Shown in pieces: positions 8,742-16,659 of a stretch of DNA of 64,000 bases. The translations under genes were made by a program, and so were the position numbers. Within the stretch, counting starts at the first letter, position 1; each line of letters starts with the position of its first letter. The notes below the pieces were generated by a model. That model did not search any database, was not told the origin of the DNA, and saw only the letters and a program-made list of their open reading frames with translations. This stretch comes from Brachybacterium tyrofermentans (lineage in GTDB: Bacteria > Actinomycetota > Actinomycetes > Actinomycetales > Dermabacteraceae): the NCBI RefSeq assembly GCF_014897585.1, contig NZ_JABUXW010000008.1, positions 1 through 64,000 on the forward strand, read 5' to 3'.

Positions 8742-9277
8742 AAAGGGACGCTCGGAAGCACCTTCCCTGCGGATCGCAGCTCCGTCGCCGTCTGGTAGAG
8801 CGTCAGGGTCGGCCCGTCGCCGAGCTTCTGCCGCATCTTCGTCACCTGGCTGCGGGACAGCTTGGGAGACACCGTCGCCTCGGCCACGAGCGCGTCGCCG
8901 ACAGCGACCTGGTCCGGCTTCATGCGGACCTGCTCCTTGCCATGCTGATCCGTGTACTTCTGCTCGATCTCGGGCACGCCGGCAGCGACGTCGCGAACTT
9001 CCTCGTTCGTGAGCGCCTGCAGAGTCACCTCGATCGCGGACTCGGCCAGCTTGTCGAGCACGGCCTGATACTGCTCGCGCAGTTCCTCGCCGGAGACATC
9101 ATCCATCGACGGATCCTGCTCCTGATCGGCCGCGGTGATCTTCTCCTCGATGCGCACGAGCTCGCCCATGAGGGACCAGTCGCGGTACACCTTCACGGTC
9201 GCCTGCGGGCGCGATCCCTGGTCCAGCCAGTCATCGAGGTTGAATTCTTCGGGGGTGTCGCCAAAGTTCTCAGTCAT
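8708..9277 (-). CDS. Tail assembly chaperone (G-like)
   Basis: A 189-residue acidic protein beginning MTENFGDTPEEFNLDDWLDQ, with a helical body typical of siphophage G proteins. The start has AGAAGGAGAAGG upstream. It lies between the tail tube gene and the tape measure gene, the canonical place for the chaperone pair. Ten codons before its stop is a perfect slippery heptamer in the correct phase, so a fraction of ribosomes should continue into the T segment. The unslipped product ends SSDDSRD. Confidence 0.85.
   Translation of the reverse strand: MTENFGDTPEEFNLDDWLDQGSRPQATVKVYRDWSLMGELVRIEEKITAADQEQDPSMDDVSGEELREQYQAVLDKLAESAIEVTLQALTNEEVRDVAAGVPEIEQKYTDQHGKEQVRMKPDQVAVGDALVAEATVSPKLSRSQVTKMRQKLGDGPTLTLYQTATELRSAGKVLPSVPFSPESSDDSRD
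8741..8747 (-). other. -1 ribosomal frameshift site CCCTTTC
   Basis: On the minus strand the G frame reads GTC CCT TTC TCG, which contains the slippery heptamer C CCT TTC (X XXY YYZ). Slipping back one base gives CCC TTT CTC GCC, the frame of the T segment, which stays open to 8382. This matches the known conserved frameshift in siphophage tail chaperone genes. The slip adds 119 residues after residue 179 of G. Confidence 0.85.
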
Positions 9278-9372
9278 GTCCTTCTCCTTCTCCTGTGTTC
9301 CTGTGTCCTGTGGGGTGCCCCCGAAGGGGCGGGCCGACGGAGCGCACAGGAAACACTCGACGCCGGCCCGCA

Positions 9373-9402
9373 GGCATAGAAAAAGGACCCCGTCAGGAGT
9401 CC
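9373..9402 (-). terminator. Terminator hairpin with ATGCC cassette, copy 2
   Basis: On the minus strand, after the tail tube stop, a 7-bp stem (GGACTCC with GGGGTCC, loop TGAC, 9385-9402) is followed by five T and then CTATGCC. This is the best intrinsic terminator in the late region, placed after the highly expressed tail tube gene. The following 95 bases to the G start are otherwise empty apart from a second GC-rich inverted repeat. Confidence 0.8.
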
Positions 9403-9420
9403 TCCGTCATGCCGGTCTTG

Positions 9421-9945
9421 TCACGCGCCAGCGGCGATCTCGCCCTTCCAGGCGTTCCGAATCGCCAGCGGCACGATCCGCTTCTGATAGCCCTCGCGGG
9501 ACGACGGACGCTGCGGCTCGTCGGTGACGACCTGGTACAGCTCGTACTCGTCACCCGAGGCCAGCGCCTCACGGGACCGCTTCGACGTGTCCCGGATCAG
9601 GACGTACAGCTCGGTGTCCTTGTCCTTGAGGAGCTGGTACACCTCGTCACGAACGTCGCCATCCGTGCCCTCCTCGGACGCGCCCATCTCGTCGAAGAAT
9701 CGGAAAGGCGCCACGTTCCCCTCGAAGTTCGACTGCCCGAACTCCGTCACGGCGATCTCGTCGCAGATCGCCGGGTCAGAGAACGTCGCCGACGCGGCAG
9801 CGCTGATCCGGGAATCAGCCGAGGAGATCGCGCACGATGCGTCGATCCCGGCCTGCGCCTCGGTCAGGGTGACAGCGGTCGGGTCGGCGGGCGGTGCGGA
9901 CAGGAGCATCCACTTCTCACGGCCTTCGGCCTTGGACTTGGGCAT
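9421..9945 (-). CDS. Major tail (tube) protein
   Basis: A 174-residue protein starting MPKSKAEGREKWMLLSAPPA. Gene order (after the tail terminator, before G/GT and a strong terminator), size and mixed alpha/beta composition match siphophage tail tube subunits, which polymerise as hexameric rings around the tape measure. A conserved-looking core runs VAPFRFFDEMGAS then DKDTELYVLIRDTS. There are no Cys pairs or membrane segments. Confidence comes from context and general resemblance to actinophage major tail proteins. Confidence 0.8.
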   Translation of the reverse strand: MPKSKAEGREKWMLLSAPPADPTAVTLTEAQAGIDASCAISSADSRISAAASATFSDPAICDEIAVTEFGQSNFEGNVAPFRFFDEMGASEEGTDGDVRDEVYQLLKDKDTELYVLIRDTSKRSREALASGDEYELYQVVTDEPQRPSSREGYQKRIVPLAIRNAWKGEIAAGA

Positions 9946-9947
9946 GG

Positions 9948-10109
9948 TCAGCCCTCCTTCGTGCTTGCGGCCTTCGAGGCCTTCGAGGCCTCAGCGGCCT
10001 TCTGAATGGGGGTCTTGCGGAGGTTCGGGAAGATACCGAACCACTTCTCAGGGACCTTGTACGGGATCTTCCGCCCCGTGGTCTTGTCGTACGCGTCGAC
10101 CTTCGCCAT
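9948..10109 (-). CDS. Small basic phage protein (53 aa)
   Basis: A 53-residue protein opening MAKVDAYDKTTGRKIPYKVP at an ATG that overlaps the TGA of the tail terminator gene. It contains KWFGIFPNLRKTP and ends in a Lys/Ala/Ser-rich tail (ASKASKAAST). The frame lies just upstream of the tail tube gene, and small basic proteins with this N-terminal DxxTG..Vp pattern are common next to tail tube genes in actinophages. Function unknown. Confidence 0.7.
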   Translation of the reverse strand: MAKVDAYDKTTGRKIPYKVPEKWFGIFPNLRKTPIQKAAEASKASKAASTKEG

Positions 10110-10525
10110 CACGCACTCCCTTCTGTCGTCTCGACTCGATAGGTGAGGACGCCGAAGTACGGATACCGTGCCCCGCCGCCCGCAGTAGGTAGCTGAACCT
10201 CACGGTCCACCTGGACGGGGCGCACTTCCTGCCCGGCCAGCTCGAAGCCGTGGCGCCCCGGAACGTCCACCACGGCCCCATCGAGGAGATCCGCGATCGT
10301 GGACTGCAGCTGACGCGCGGCGCCCGCCACCGTCGACACGCACGTGACGCCGATATCGCCCACCACCTCGACCCGCGAGCCCGCGACGTCGACGGAGAAC
10401 CGCTCGAAATCGCCGCCCCACAGGACGATGTACGGGAACACCGGCTCGCTGCCGGCGTCCGTGTCGTAGACGGTGTACTTGGCGGGGATGAGCGCCTTCA
10501 CGGCCTTGAAGTGCTCAGCGATCAC
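10109..10525 (-). CDS. Tail terminator-like protein
   Basis: A 138-residue protein (MIAEHFKAVKALIPAKYTVY) whose size, alpha/beta pattern and position between the neck proteins and the tail tube match tail terminator proteins of the lambda U / gp17 type, which cap the tail tube and join it to the head. It includes the segment FPYIVLWGGD and later RYPYFGVLTYRVET. The start overlaps the stop of the upstream gene at 10522, and the stop overlaps the next start, so translation is coupled. Confidence 0.7.
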   Translation of the reverse strand: MIAEHFKAVKALIPAKYTVYDTDAGSEPVFPYIVLWGGDFERFSVDVAGSRVEVVGDIGVTCVSTVAGAARQLQSTIADLLDGAVVDVPGRHGFELAGQEVRPVQVDREVQLPTAGGGARYPYFGVLTYRVETTEGSA

Positions 10526-10905
10526 AGGACACCATCCAGCAGCTTGACGAGGGCGTTCTCGAAGTTGTCGCCCTCGGACTCGAGCGCATGCGCCGGGTCA
10601 CGAACCGACGCGCCACCGCCCCGGGATCCGCCCCAGTAGGCGATGTGCGCGAGCTTCGCGCCGCCGCCTCGGGACTTGTCCGGGCCGATCTCCGCCTCGA
10701 CATCACCACTCGAAGCAGTCACGTCGAAGGAGATCGTGCGAGCGATGTGGCCGAAGTGGCGGGAGCCGCGGAAGTCGCTCTGCATCGTCTTCTTGATGTT
10801 CAGCGCGCCCTTCTTCACGACCTGCGGAATGCCCTTCGCGACCTTCGGCGTGAACGCCTGCAGGTCTCGGGTGAGATCCCGCAGCTGGGACACGTCAGCC
10901 GGCAT
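10522..10905 (-). CDS. Head-tail joining / tail completion protein (HK97 gp10-like)
   Basis: Start at the ATG at 10905, preceded by GGAGGAGG at good spacing and overlapping the end of the upstream gene. The 127-residue product begins MPADVSQLRDLTRDLQAF and has a basic stretch (KVAKGIPQVVKKGALNIKK) and a Gly-rich loop (GSRGGGASVRDP). This pattern, with a helix then an alpha/beta domain, resembles the HK97 gp10 family of neck proteins. The open frame upstream of 10905 overlaps a better gene and is not used. Confidence 0.7.
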   Translation of the reverse strand: MPADVSQLRDLTRDLQAFTPKVAKGIPQVVKKGALNIKKTMQSDFRGSRHFGHIARTISFDVTASSGDVEAEIGPDKSRGGGAKLAHIAYWGGSRGGGASVRDPAHALESEGDNFENALVKLLDGVL

Positions 10906-11350
10906 CGACGACACCTCCTCCGGTCTGGACGACCTCGAGCACGTTGAAGCGGACCGCGGTGGCCCACGTCTTATCGCCGTCGATGCGCACACGCACCTTG
11001 AGGCCGACGAGACGCTCGTTCCTCGACTCCATGCACTCGACGATGTCGCCGGTCTGCACTGACGTCGTGCCGATCGGGAAATGCACCTGCCGGACACCAG
11101 CCGTCCAACGCGCCCCGCCGGCATCGGGTGTCGACGGGTATGGATCCGAGTGCTGGAACTTCGCCAGACCCTCGTAGACGATCAGCGGTTCGGGCTCGAG
11201 GACGTTGCCGTCCGCGTCCCAGGATGGTTCGCCGTCAGGATCTGCGCGAGTGACGCGGACCGTGTCCGTCATACCTGCTTCCGCTCGCGCCTGAAATCCG
11301 GGCATCTCTCGTGCGATCTGTCGCCAGTGGTCATCCATCACGGACATCAC
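10895..11350 (-). CDS. Head-tail connector protein, DUF6093-like
   Basis: A 151-residue protein. Start is either a GTG at 11350 or an ATG one codon later; both overlap the stop of the upstream gene. The sequence DTVRVTRADPDGEPSWDADG followed by a YEGLAKFQ segment and a C-terminal beta barrel (KVRVRIDGDKTW) resembles actinophage proteins of the DUF6093 type found between the first head-tail connector and the gp10-like protein. It probably acts as a stopper or adaptor. Assigned from memory of the family pattern. Confidence 0.7.
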   Translation of the reverse strand: MMSVMDDHWRQIAREMPGFQARAEAGMTDTVRVTRADPDGEPSWDADGNVLEPEPLIVYEGLAKFQHSDPYPSTPDAGGARWTAGVRQVHFPIGTTSVQTGDIVECMESRNERLVGLKVRVRIDGDKTWATAVRFNVLEVVQTGGGVVDAG

Positions 11351-11724
11351 CAGCTCGGGTTGATCGAGAAGGCGCCAGAGCGGCGGCGGGGGCGGAGCCT
11401 GGACAGCGAATCGTCGGGGAAGTACAGCAGCCCCGCAGACACGGCAGAGTCGATCGTCCGAGACACCGTGGCGTCATCAATCGTTGTCGACATCTGCCGC
11501 GTGAAGTCCGGGTTGACCATGACCCGCTTGAGGGCCATCGCAATCTCGAACCTCACCAGTTCCTCAAGCTCCGGGTCGGCGGCGACGCGATCAGCGAGCC
11601 CCGGCACTTCTCGCGCCAGGATCAGCCATGCGTAGCGGGCGAGCCCGTTGACCGTCGCCTTCTCGGCGTCAGTGAGGGGCCGCCAGATCGCCTCGACATC
11701 CTCGGGTGTAACGATGATCTGCAC
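11347..11724 (-). CDS. Head-tail adaptor (Gp19/Gp15/Gp42-like)
   Basis: A 125-residue, mostly helical protein starting MQIIVTPEDVEAIWRPLTDA. The pattern of a short N-terminal strand, LTDAEK helix, helices with the ELEELVRFEIAMALKRVM segment and a loop ending GAFSINP is typical of first head-tail adaptors in actinophages (Gp19/Gp15/Gp42 family). The GAFSI..P ending is a characteristic of that family. It follows the capsid module and precedes the neck genes, as expected. Confidence 0.8.
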   Translation of the reverse strand: MQIIVTPEDVEAIWRPLTDAEKATVNGLARYAWLILAREVPGLADRVAADPELEELVRFEIAMALKRVMVNPDFTRQMSTTIDDATVSRTIDSAVSAGLLYFPDDSLSRLRPRRRSGAFSINPSW

Positions 11725-11739
11725 AGCCCCTCACCTTCT

Positions 11740-12078
11740 TCACTCGGTCGGCTTGCCGGCCGCAGCGATCGCCTTGATGATGTCGTCACGCTCGGCGGAC
11801 TCGTCGACGCTCACGCCGACCGATTCCGCGTATTCGCGCCACGCGCCCTTTGCGGATCCGGGGCCGGACTTCGCAGGCGGCTTCACGTCGCCCTGCGACT
11901 CCTGACCCTCGTCCTCCGCAGACTCCTGGCCCTCGGCCTTCTCGATGTACCCCTCGCGCTCGAGGCGCTTGAGGTCGTCGCTCTTCACGCCACTGGGGAC
12001 GGTCGCCCCGGTGAGCAGCTGACGCCACTCACCGGAGACGACCACCGCGATCAGGGGAGCGGTCACGACATGGGTCAC
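11740..12078 (-). CDS. Phage structural accessory protein with Lsr2-like C-terminus
   Basis: Start chosen at a GTG at 12078 that overlaps the capsid stop (GTGA). The 112-residue product has a beta-rich N-terminus (PLIAVVVSGEWRQLL), a short helix (DDLKRLEREGYIE), an acidic linker, and a C-terminal helix pair (GAWREYAESVGV, RDDIIKAIAAAGK) that resembles the DNA-binding tail of Lsr2 or a SAP-like fold. Such proteins commonly follow the capsid gene in actinophages. The linker is Glu/Gln-rich. Function is unknown. Confidence 0.6.
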   Translation of the reverse strand: MTHVVTAPLIAVVVSGEWRQLLTGATVPSGVKSDDLKRLEREGYIEKAEGQESAEDEGQESQGDVKPPAKSGPGSAKGAWREYAESVGVSVDESAERDDIIKAIAAAGKPTE

Positions 12079-13004
12079 GCGGTGATCCCGGTCAGCTTGA
12101 TCGCGGCACCCGGATCGGTGATGTAGTGAGCGAGCGGACGACGGGCGCGGAGACGCCACTGATCGTTCAGCTCGTCACGAATCGACTTGGTCTCCACACC
12201 GGTCGCGGCAGAGCCCTGGTAGTTGCCGCCCAGATCCTCGAACGCGATACCGCCGAGGAAGTTGGTGTCGGCGATGAACGCCTCGGCACCGGCGGGCAGG
12301 TAGTTGGTCGGCAGCACACGCAGACCACCCACGATGGGGAACGACCCGGAGTAGGCCGGGTTGCTCCGGTCCTCACGCGCGTAGAACGCGGCGAGCTGCT
12401 GGTCCGAGGCGAGGAGTGCGAACACCTCGTCGTTGACGACGATGACGTTCGGGTCGTAACCCTTGTCCAGCTCGGTGACCTTCGCCTTGGCGAGCAGGAT
12501 GTCACGGAGGACCTGGGGGGTATCGCCCGTCCCATCCCACGGTGCCGCAGCCCCGTAAGAAGCGGACACGGCGGACCCGATCAGCGACAGGCCGATGCTG
12601 TCGGTCTTGCGGACGTTGCTGTTGACCAGCTTGTTGAAGCCGCGATCGACCTCGTTGAGGCCGGACCGCTTCACCTTCTCGTCCGTGATGATCGTGTCCT
12701 GGCCGATCTTCTGGATCTTCGCGACCGCGGGGGCGACCTCGGAGATCGGGGTCAGCGGGTATTCGCCGCCGGGGGAGATCGGCTCGGGCTCCCGGACGGT
12801 GAAGTTGTCCTCGTCGACCTGGTACTGCACGGCACCGCCGGACACATCAGGGGTGCGGCCAGCGAGCAGCACATCAGTGACGTACCGCTGATTGGCGAGC
12901 TCGTTGACGCGGCGCTGCACGAGCGTCGGGGAGTTCAGGAACTTCGAGACCTGAACGCTGTCGCCGACCACAGTGGGGCCGGTGCCGGGGTAGGTGTATG
13001 CCAT
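12075..13004 (-). CDS. Major capsid protein
   Basis: A 309-residue protein beginning MAYTYPGTGPTVVGD. Position after the scaffold and decoration genes, size and sequence pattern match HK97-fold capsid proteins: an N-terminal arm with an RRVNELANQRYVTDVLL segment, a long spine-like helix region (KKVKR, NKLVNSNVRKTDSI), and a peripheral domain containing DPNVIVVNDEVFALLASD and FPIVGGLRVLPTNYLPAG. The C-terminus carries the RARRPLAHYITDP strand seen in this class of actinophage capsids. It forms the icosahedral shell. Confidence 0.9.
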   Translation of the reverse strand: MAYTYPGTGPTVVGDSVQVSKFLNSPTLVQRRVNELANQRYVTDVLLAGRTPDVSGGAVQYQVDEDNFTVREPEPISPGGEYPLTPISEVAPAVAKIQKIGQDTIITDEKVKRSGLNEVDRGFNKLVNSNVRKTDSIGLSLIGSAVSASYGAAAPWDGTGDTPQVLRDILLAKAKVTELDKGYDPNVIVVNDEVFALLASDQQLAAFYAREDRSNPAYSGSFPIVGGLRVLPTNYLPAGAEAFIADTNFLGGIAFEDLGGNYQGSAATGVETKSIRDELNDQWRLRARRPLAHYITDPGAAIKLTGITA

Positions 13005-13016
13005 GGTGGCGTCTCC

Positions 13017-13373
13017 TTATCGAATGAACTGGACGCGAACTTCGGCGTCCGTGGCGGTGGTCAGGGCGACGCCGACAGCGGGCTCGTCAGCCGCGACAGT
13101 CGCGACCTTGCCCTCAGCGGCGACGGCGACAGCATCGCCAGCGGTGACAGCACCGTCAGCGGTGGGTGCCTGAGTGCCGCCAGCATGGACGGTGACTCGG
13201 TCACCCGACTTCGCGTCGAACGCGGCCACGCCGAGCCACTTGGCGGATTCCGCACCAGCGGGCGCGACGGTGTCATTACCGGAGACCTCGACGATCTGGC
13301 CCGCCGTGATAGCCGCAGAAGCGGTCGCCACGAGAGCCTGGCCGGGGATCCGAATCGGCAGGTAATCAGCCAT
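13017..13373 (-). CDS. Capsid decoration protein, DUF2190-like
   Basis: A 118-residue all-beta, Ala/Gly/Val-rich protein starting MADYLPIRIPGQALVATAS. The pattern GQIVEVSGND, AFDAKSGDRVTVH and a final VRVQFIR strand matches the DUF2190 / phage head fibre-decoration proteins that bind the capsid surface. It lies between scaffold and capsid genes, as in many siphophages. The composition is very repetitive (many A-x-A-V stretches), which weakens inference from composition alone, but context is good. Confidence 0.75.
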   Translation of the reverse strand: MADYLPIRIPGQALVATASAAITAGQIVEVSGNDTVAPAGAESAKWLGVAAFDAKSGDRVTVHAGGTQAPTADGAVTAGDAVAVAAEGKVATVAADEPAVGVALTTATDAEVRVQFIR

Positions 13374-13387
13374 GATTCATGTCCTCC

Positions 13388-13888
13388 TCAGGACTTGTTG
13401 GGGTAGAGAGAGTTGTAAAGCTGGTCATCCTCGGAGGCGGGCGCGTTGCCGCCAGCCCCCTGTGCCGGATTGGGGTTTGGGGCAGGCGCAGGCTTGTCGC
13501 CCCGCCACGTGAGCAGACGATCCGCATGGGCGGTCATCTCCTCCTCGGTAGCCCCGGTCAGCAGTTCCGGGTCCACACCCTTCGTGCGGGCGATATCGGA
13601 GCGGAGGCGTGCCTGTTCGGCCTGCTCCCACTTCGTTCGGAAGTCGTCACGCTCAGCCTGGGCACGCTCGATGTCGGAAAGCTTCTCCCGCTCGCGCTGC
13701 TCCTCGGCCTCCTTGAACGCCTTCACCTGATCTCGAGCCTTCTTGAGATCAGCGAGGAGAGACTGCTTCGACTCCTCGGACTTGAAGCCGTCGGGGCTCT
13801 GCTCGTCGCCGCCGGTCGTCTCGACCTGCTCCTGCGACTCGACCTGCTCCGGGGCCTGCTCCTGCTGTTCCTGCGTGTCATCCGGCAT
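13388..13888 (-). CDS. Phage scaffolding protein
   Basis: A 166-residue charged protein: a Gln/Glu-rich N-terminus (DDTQEQQEQAPEQVESQEQV), a long predicted coiled coil over about residues 40-95 (LLADLKKARDQVKAFKEAEE), and a Pro/Asn-rich C-terminal tail. It is coded directly before the decoration and capsid genes. This is the standard layout of scaffolding proteins, which direct capsid assembly and then leave the prohead. No protease motif is visible in it. Confidence 0.85.
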   Translation of the reverse strand: MPDDTQEQQEQAPEQVESQEQVETTGGDEQSPDGFKSEESKQSLLADLKKARDQVKAFKEAEEQREREKLSDIERAQAERDDFRTKWEQAEQARLRSDIARTKGVDPELLTGATEEEMTAHADRLLTWRGDKPAPAPNPNPAQGAGGNAPASEDDQLYNSLYPNKS

Positions 13889-13956
13889 GGATGTTTCCTT
13901 CCCGTCTCGGGCTTGCCTCCGCGCATCACGCGCTCGGGACGAATGAACCCGCTTGA

Positions 13957-15261
13957 TCAGCGGGTAGTAGGTAGGGCGGGATCGCCGCCATCGAGGCCGA
14001 GCACGTACTTCCTGTACGCCGCCTCGGCACGTGCACGGTCGGCATCGACCAGCGGGCGGGGGAGTGAACCACCCACCGGGGCCGCGCGACCTTCAACCAG
14101 TGCGCGCCACCGCTCGGGAGCGCCCGCCTGGTATGGATTGAGACCGGCCCGAACCATCTGCCAGTCACGGTCGGCGCGATAGACGCGCTGCTCGGCAGCT
14201 GTCATCGTCGCCATGTTTGTGGGGGCACGGATGCTCGTGGCCCAGGACTCGCGAGTCGCCTTCGAGGCGCCCTTCGCGATCGCTCCGGCACCTCGGATGC
14301 TCCCGACCGGGTTCTGCCCGCCAGGGAGGATGTACCCGTTATCCGTGAGCGCCTGGATCACCTGCTCGCGAGAGCGGGACCCGTCGCCGTAGATGCCGTA
14401 CGGGGTGAGACGGTTCCGGTACTGCGACGTCTGCCGAAAGTTTCCGAACCGCGTCGTGCCCTCACGAGTCATCCGGCCACCCGCATACATGCCAGCACGG
14501 GGCGAGGTCGCGTTCACGACCTGGAACATGTCCGCACCGTCGCGGATCGCTTGCGAGCTGTACTCGCCGAAGATCCGGTGCTGCTCGTCGGCGGACATTC
14601 CCTCGAACGCCTTGTACGGGTCCGCGAACCAGCCCTCATCCTCGGCCCATTCCTTCGACTTCGCGGGCATGTGCTTGCACTGGCACGACGGGTGTCTCAG
14701 GAAGCCTGCATTCCAGCGGAAGAACTTCCCCGCCAGAATGATGCATCGCGAGCAAGCGCCGGCCTCGACGACGCGAACGTACCCCGTCTGCTTCCGGGTG
14801 ATCATGTCCATCTGCATCGCTTCGCGGCCCGTGTCGGCCACGATTGTCGATGAGAGCGACGAGATCGCCGTTGCGCCATACAGCATCGCGTCAGCGAGAG
14901 GTGCGCCCGACTTGATCTGCGACTTGACGCCGATGACGGGCGAGTACAGAGCATCATCGAGGGGGACTCCCTGTGACCCGTAGCCAGAGAGGCTGCGCGG
15001 GTCGTGGAATGCCTCAGGGAGCTCGTACTGGCCAGTATCGACCGACACCTCCCGCGACGCCCTCACGGCTGAATCCGCGACGCGGTTCTGCTCGGAGGTG
15101 ACCGCCGCGGCAAGCACCGGCACGATCGGCTCCCATGACTCCGAGATCCTGGCCGGGTCTACCTCGGACCATGCCAGGACAGCCGTCTCAGCGATCCGAT
15201 CCTCAGACCTGTTCGACAGCTCCTCGTGAGTCCTCAGCGCCGGAGGAGCCATCTGCACCAT
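13957..15261 (-). CDS. MuF-like head morphogenesis protein
   Basis: A 434-residue protein overlapping the portal gene by 59 bases; an ATG at 15252 (MAPPALRTHEEL) is an alternative start. The N-terminal 200 residues fit the actinophage 'capsid maturation / MuF-like' family: helices, then a zinc-like cluster at about C170, C173, H190, C193 and C195 (GACSRC; HPSCQC). Residues 200-434 contain an FGNFRQTSQYRNRL segment and a basic C-terminus. The cluster is typical of MuF domains next to the portal. A 17-base inverted repeat (CCCGC, GCGGG) spans its stop codon and may end transcription. Confidence 0.85.
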   Translation of the reverse strand: MVQMAPPALRTHEELSNRSEDRIAETAVLAWSEVDPARISESWEPIVPVLAAAVTSEQNRVADSAVRASREVSVDTGQYELPEAFHDPRSLSGYGSQGVPLDDALYSPVIGVKSQIKSGAPLADAMLYGATAISSLSSTIVADTGREAMQMDMITRKQTGYVRVVEAGACSRCIILAGKFFRWNAGFLRHPSCQCKHMPAKSKEWAEDEGWFADPYKAFEGMSADEQHRIFGEYSSQAIRDGADMFQVVNATSPRAGMYAGGRMTREGTTRFGNFRQTSQYRNRLTPYGIYGDGSRSREQVIQALTDNGYILPGGQNPVGSIRGAGAIAKGASKATRESWATSIRAPTNMATMTAAEQRVYRADRDWQMVRAGLNPYQAGAPERWRALVEGRAAPVGGSLPRPLVDADRARAEAAYRKYVLGLDGGDPALPTTR

Positions 15262-16651
15262 CGAGCGCCCCCTCGTCCGTCATATTGCGCATGATCGCGC
15301 TGTACGTCCCATTGCGATCCTGCTCGTCATAGCCACGCATCCGGTTCCGCTGCTCCGGGGAGTAGCCGAGGTCGATGCGCGCCTGCTCGAGCGGGATGAT
15401 CCGCGCCTGGAACTTCTTCACGACCGCGTCCGCCTTCTGGGCGACCGTTGGGGTGCCGGCATCGCGCCACTGCGTCTCCATTAGGCGCGCCTCAGGGAGT
15501 CGCTTCCCGGCCATGCGGTGCAAGACGTGTCGCTGAACGTTCTGGTGACCGCCACCGAACGACGTCTGCATGCGCTCCTCGCGCTTCACGAAATCGTTCT
15601 CCGCAGAGCGCATGGAGTCGGCAGACGGCGGGTTGACGGTGTCGAACGCGGTGGTGTGCCCCGGGAGGGCGACCAGCATGCCGATCATCTTGATCAGCAA
15701 CTTCGCCGAGTCGTGGAAGTTCTTCAGGTCGGCTTCGTCGAACTGTCCGAACTTCGCTTCCTCCGAGGAGACGGCCCATACCTGATCGGCCATGAGCTTG
15801 AAGACAGACAGGTCGTTGCCGTTGTCGTCCTTGAAGTCCCGCTCGCTGAGCCCGGTCGCCCAGCGGCGCGGGATCGCATGGAACTCCATCGACGTCATCA
15901 TGTCCGACAGCGTCTTGTTCAGCCCGTCCGAGATCGGCAGGAGCGACTCGAAGACCGACCGGCCGTTCTTGTCGAGCGTCCGCGGCTTGCACACGAGCGG
16001 CTCGACCGACACGGCGCCACGCTCGTGCACGTCCTCCCAATCCAGCACCCACCCCGCACCAGTGCGCCGGTATGTCGCGTCGCGGTCGGGAGTCCAGATC
16101 GCAGACCACAGCTGATCCTGTGAGGGCCGGTCGCCCGGCTCCGTCCAGAACTTGCCGGCCGACTTCACGCGCCTGGTCCGAGCGTCCCGAATGTCAGTCA
16201 TCTGCAGGGCAGACTCGACCGTGATCAGCGGCGGGTCATCGCTCGAGTCACCGTCGCCAACGACCATGTACGAGCGGCCCAGCGCCAGAGCATCCGTGTG
16301 CGCCATTGATGCGCCCTCGTCCATGTCCGAGGCCCGCCAGACCTCCCACAGATCCTCTGGGGATGGCCCATCCTTCGGTGCCGGATAGTCGAACCCCTCG
16401 ACATCGAGGCGTGCCTCATAGGTCTCCACGATGAACTCGCAGAAATTCGCCACCATCGGCAGGATCCGGTCGTCCAGCTTCTCCTTGATCAAGGGCTGCA
16501 TGAACGCCAGCGGGTGCTCGCCGCGGAAGTACGCGTCGTTGCGGTTCAGAGTCTCCCGAGATGCAGCAAGCCTGCCCCCGAGATCAGTGATCAGCTTGTG
16601 CTCGACAGAGTCCGCGGGAAGCGCCTGAGAGAAATGCGGGACGGCCGTCAT
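15203..16651 (-). CDS. Portal protein (SPP1 gp6-like)
   Basis: Start at the ATG at 16651 (MTAVPHFSQALPADSVEHKL) with GGAGG seven bases upstream; the open frame upstream is discarded because it overlaps the terminase. The 482-residue product has the portal features: N-terminal helices with NDAYFRGEHPL, a central wing with WSAIWTPDRDATYRRTGAGW, and a stem/crown region (LLIKMIGMLVALPGHT, then LGYSPEQRNRMRG near the C-terminus). It forms the dodecameric channel at the capsid vertex and docks the terminase encoded just upstream. Confidence 0.92.
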   Translation of the reverse strand: MTAVPHFSQALPADSVEHKLITDLGGRLAASRETLNRNDAYFRGEHPLAFMQPLIKEKLDDRILPMVANFCEFIVETYEARLDVEGFDYPAPKDGPSPEDLWEVWRASDMDEGASMAHTDALALGRSYMVVGDGDSSDDPPLITVESALQMTDIRDARTRRVKSAGKFWTEPGDRPSQDQLWSAIWTPDRDATYRRTGAGWVLDWEDVHERGAVSVEPLVCKPRTLDKNGRSVFESLLPISDGLNKTLSDMMTSMEFHAIPRRWATGLSERDFKDDNGNDLSVFKLMADQVWAVSSEEAKFGQFDEADLKNFHDSAKLLIKMIGMLVALPGHTTAFDTVNPPSADSMRSAENDFVKREERMQTSFGGGHQNVQRHVLHRMAGKRLPEARLMETQWRDAGTPTVAQKADAVVKKFQARIIPLEQARIDLGYSPEQRNRMRGYDEQDRNGTYSAIMRNMTDEGALDGADGSSGAEDSRGAVEQV

Positions 16652-16659
16652 AGCGCCTC

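Noticed and set aside
12126..13406. Plus-strand open frame of 426 codons opposite capsid and decoration genes
   Set aside because: Antisense shadow; the minus strand holds the capsid and decoration proteins.
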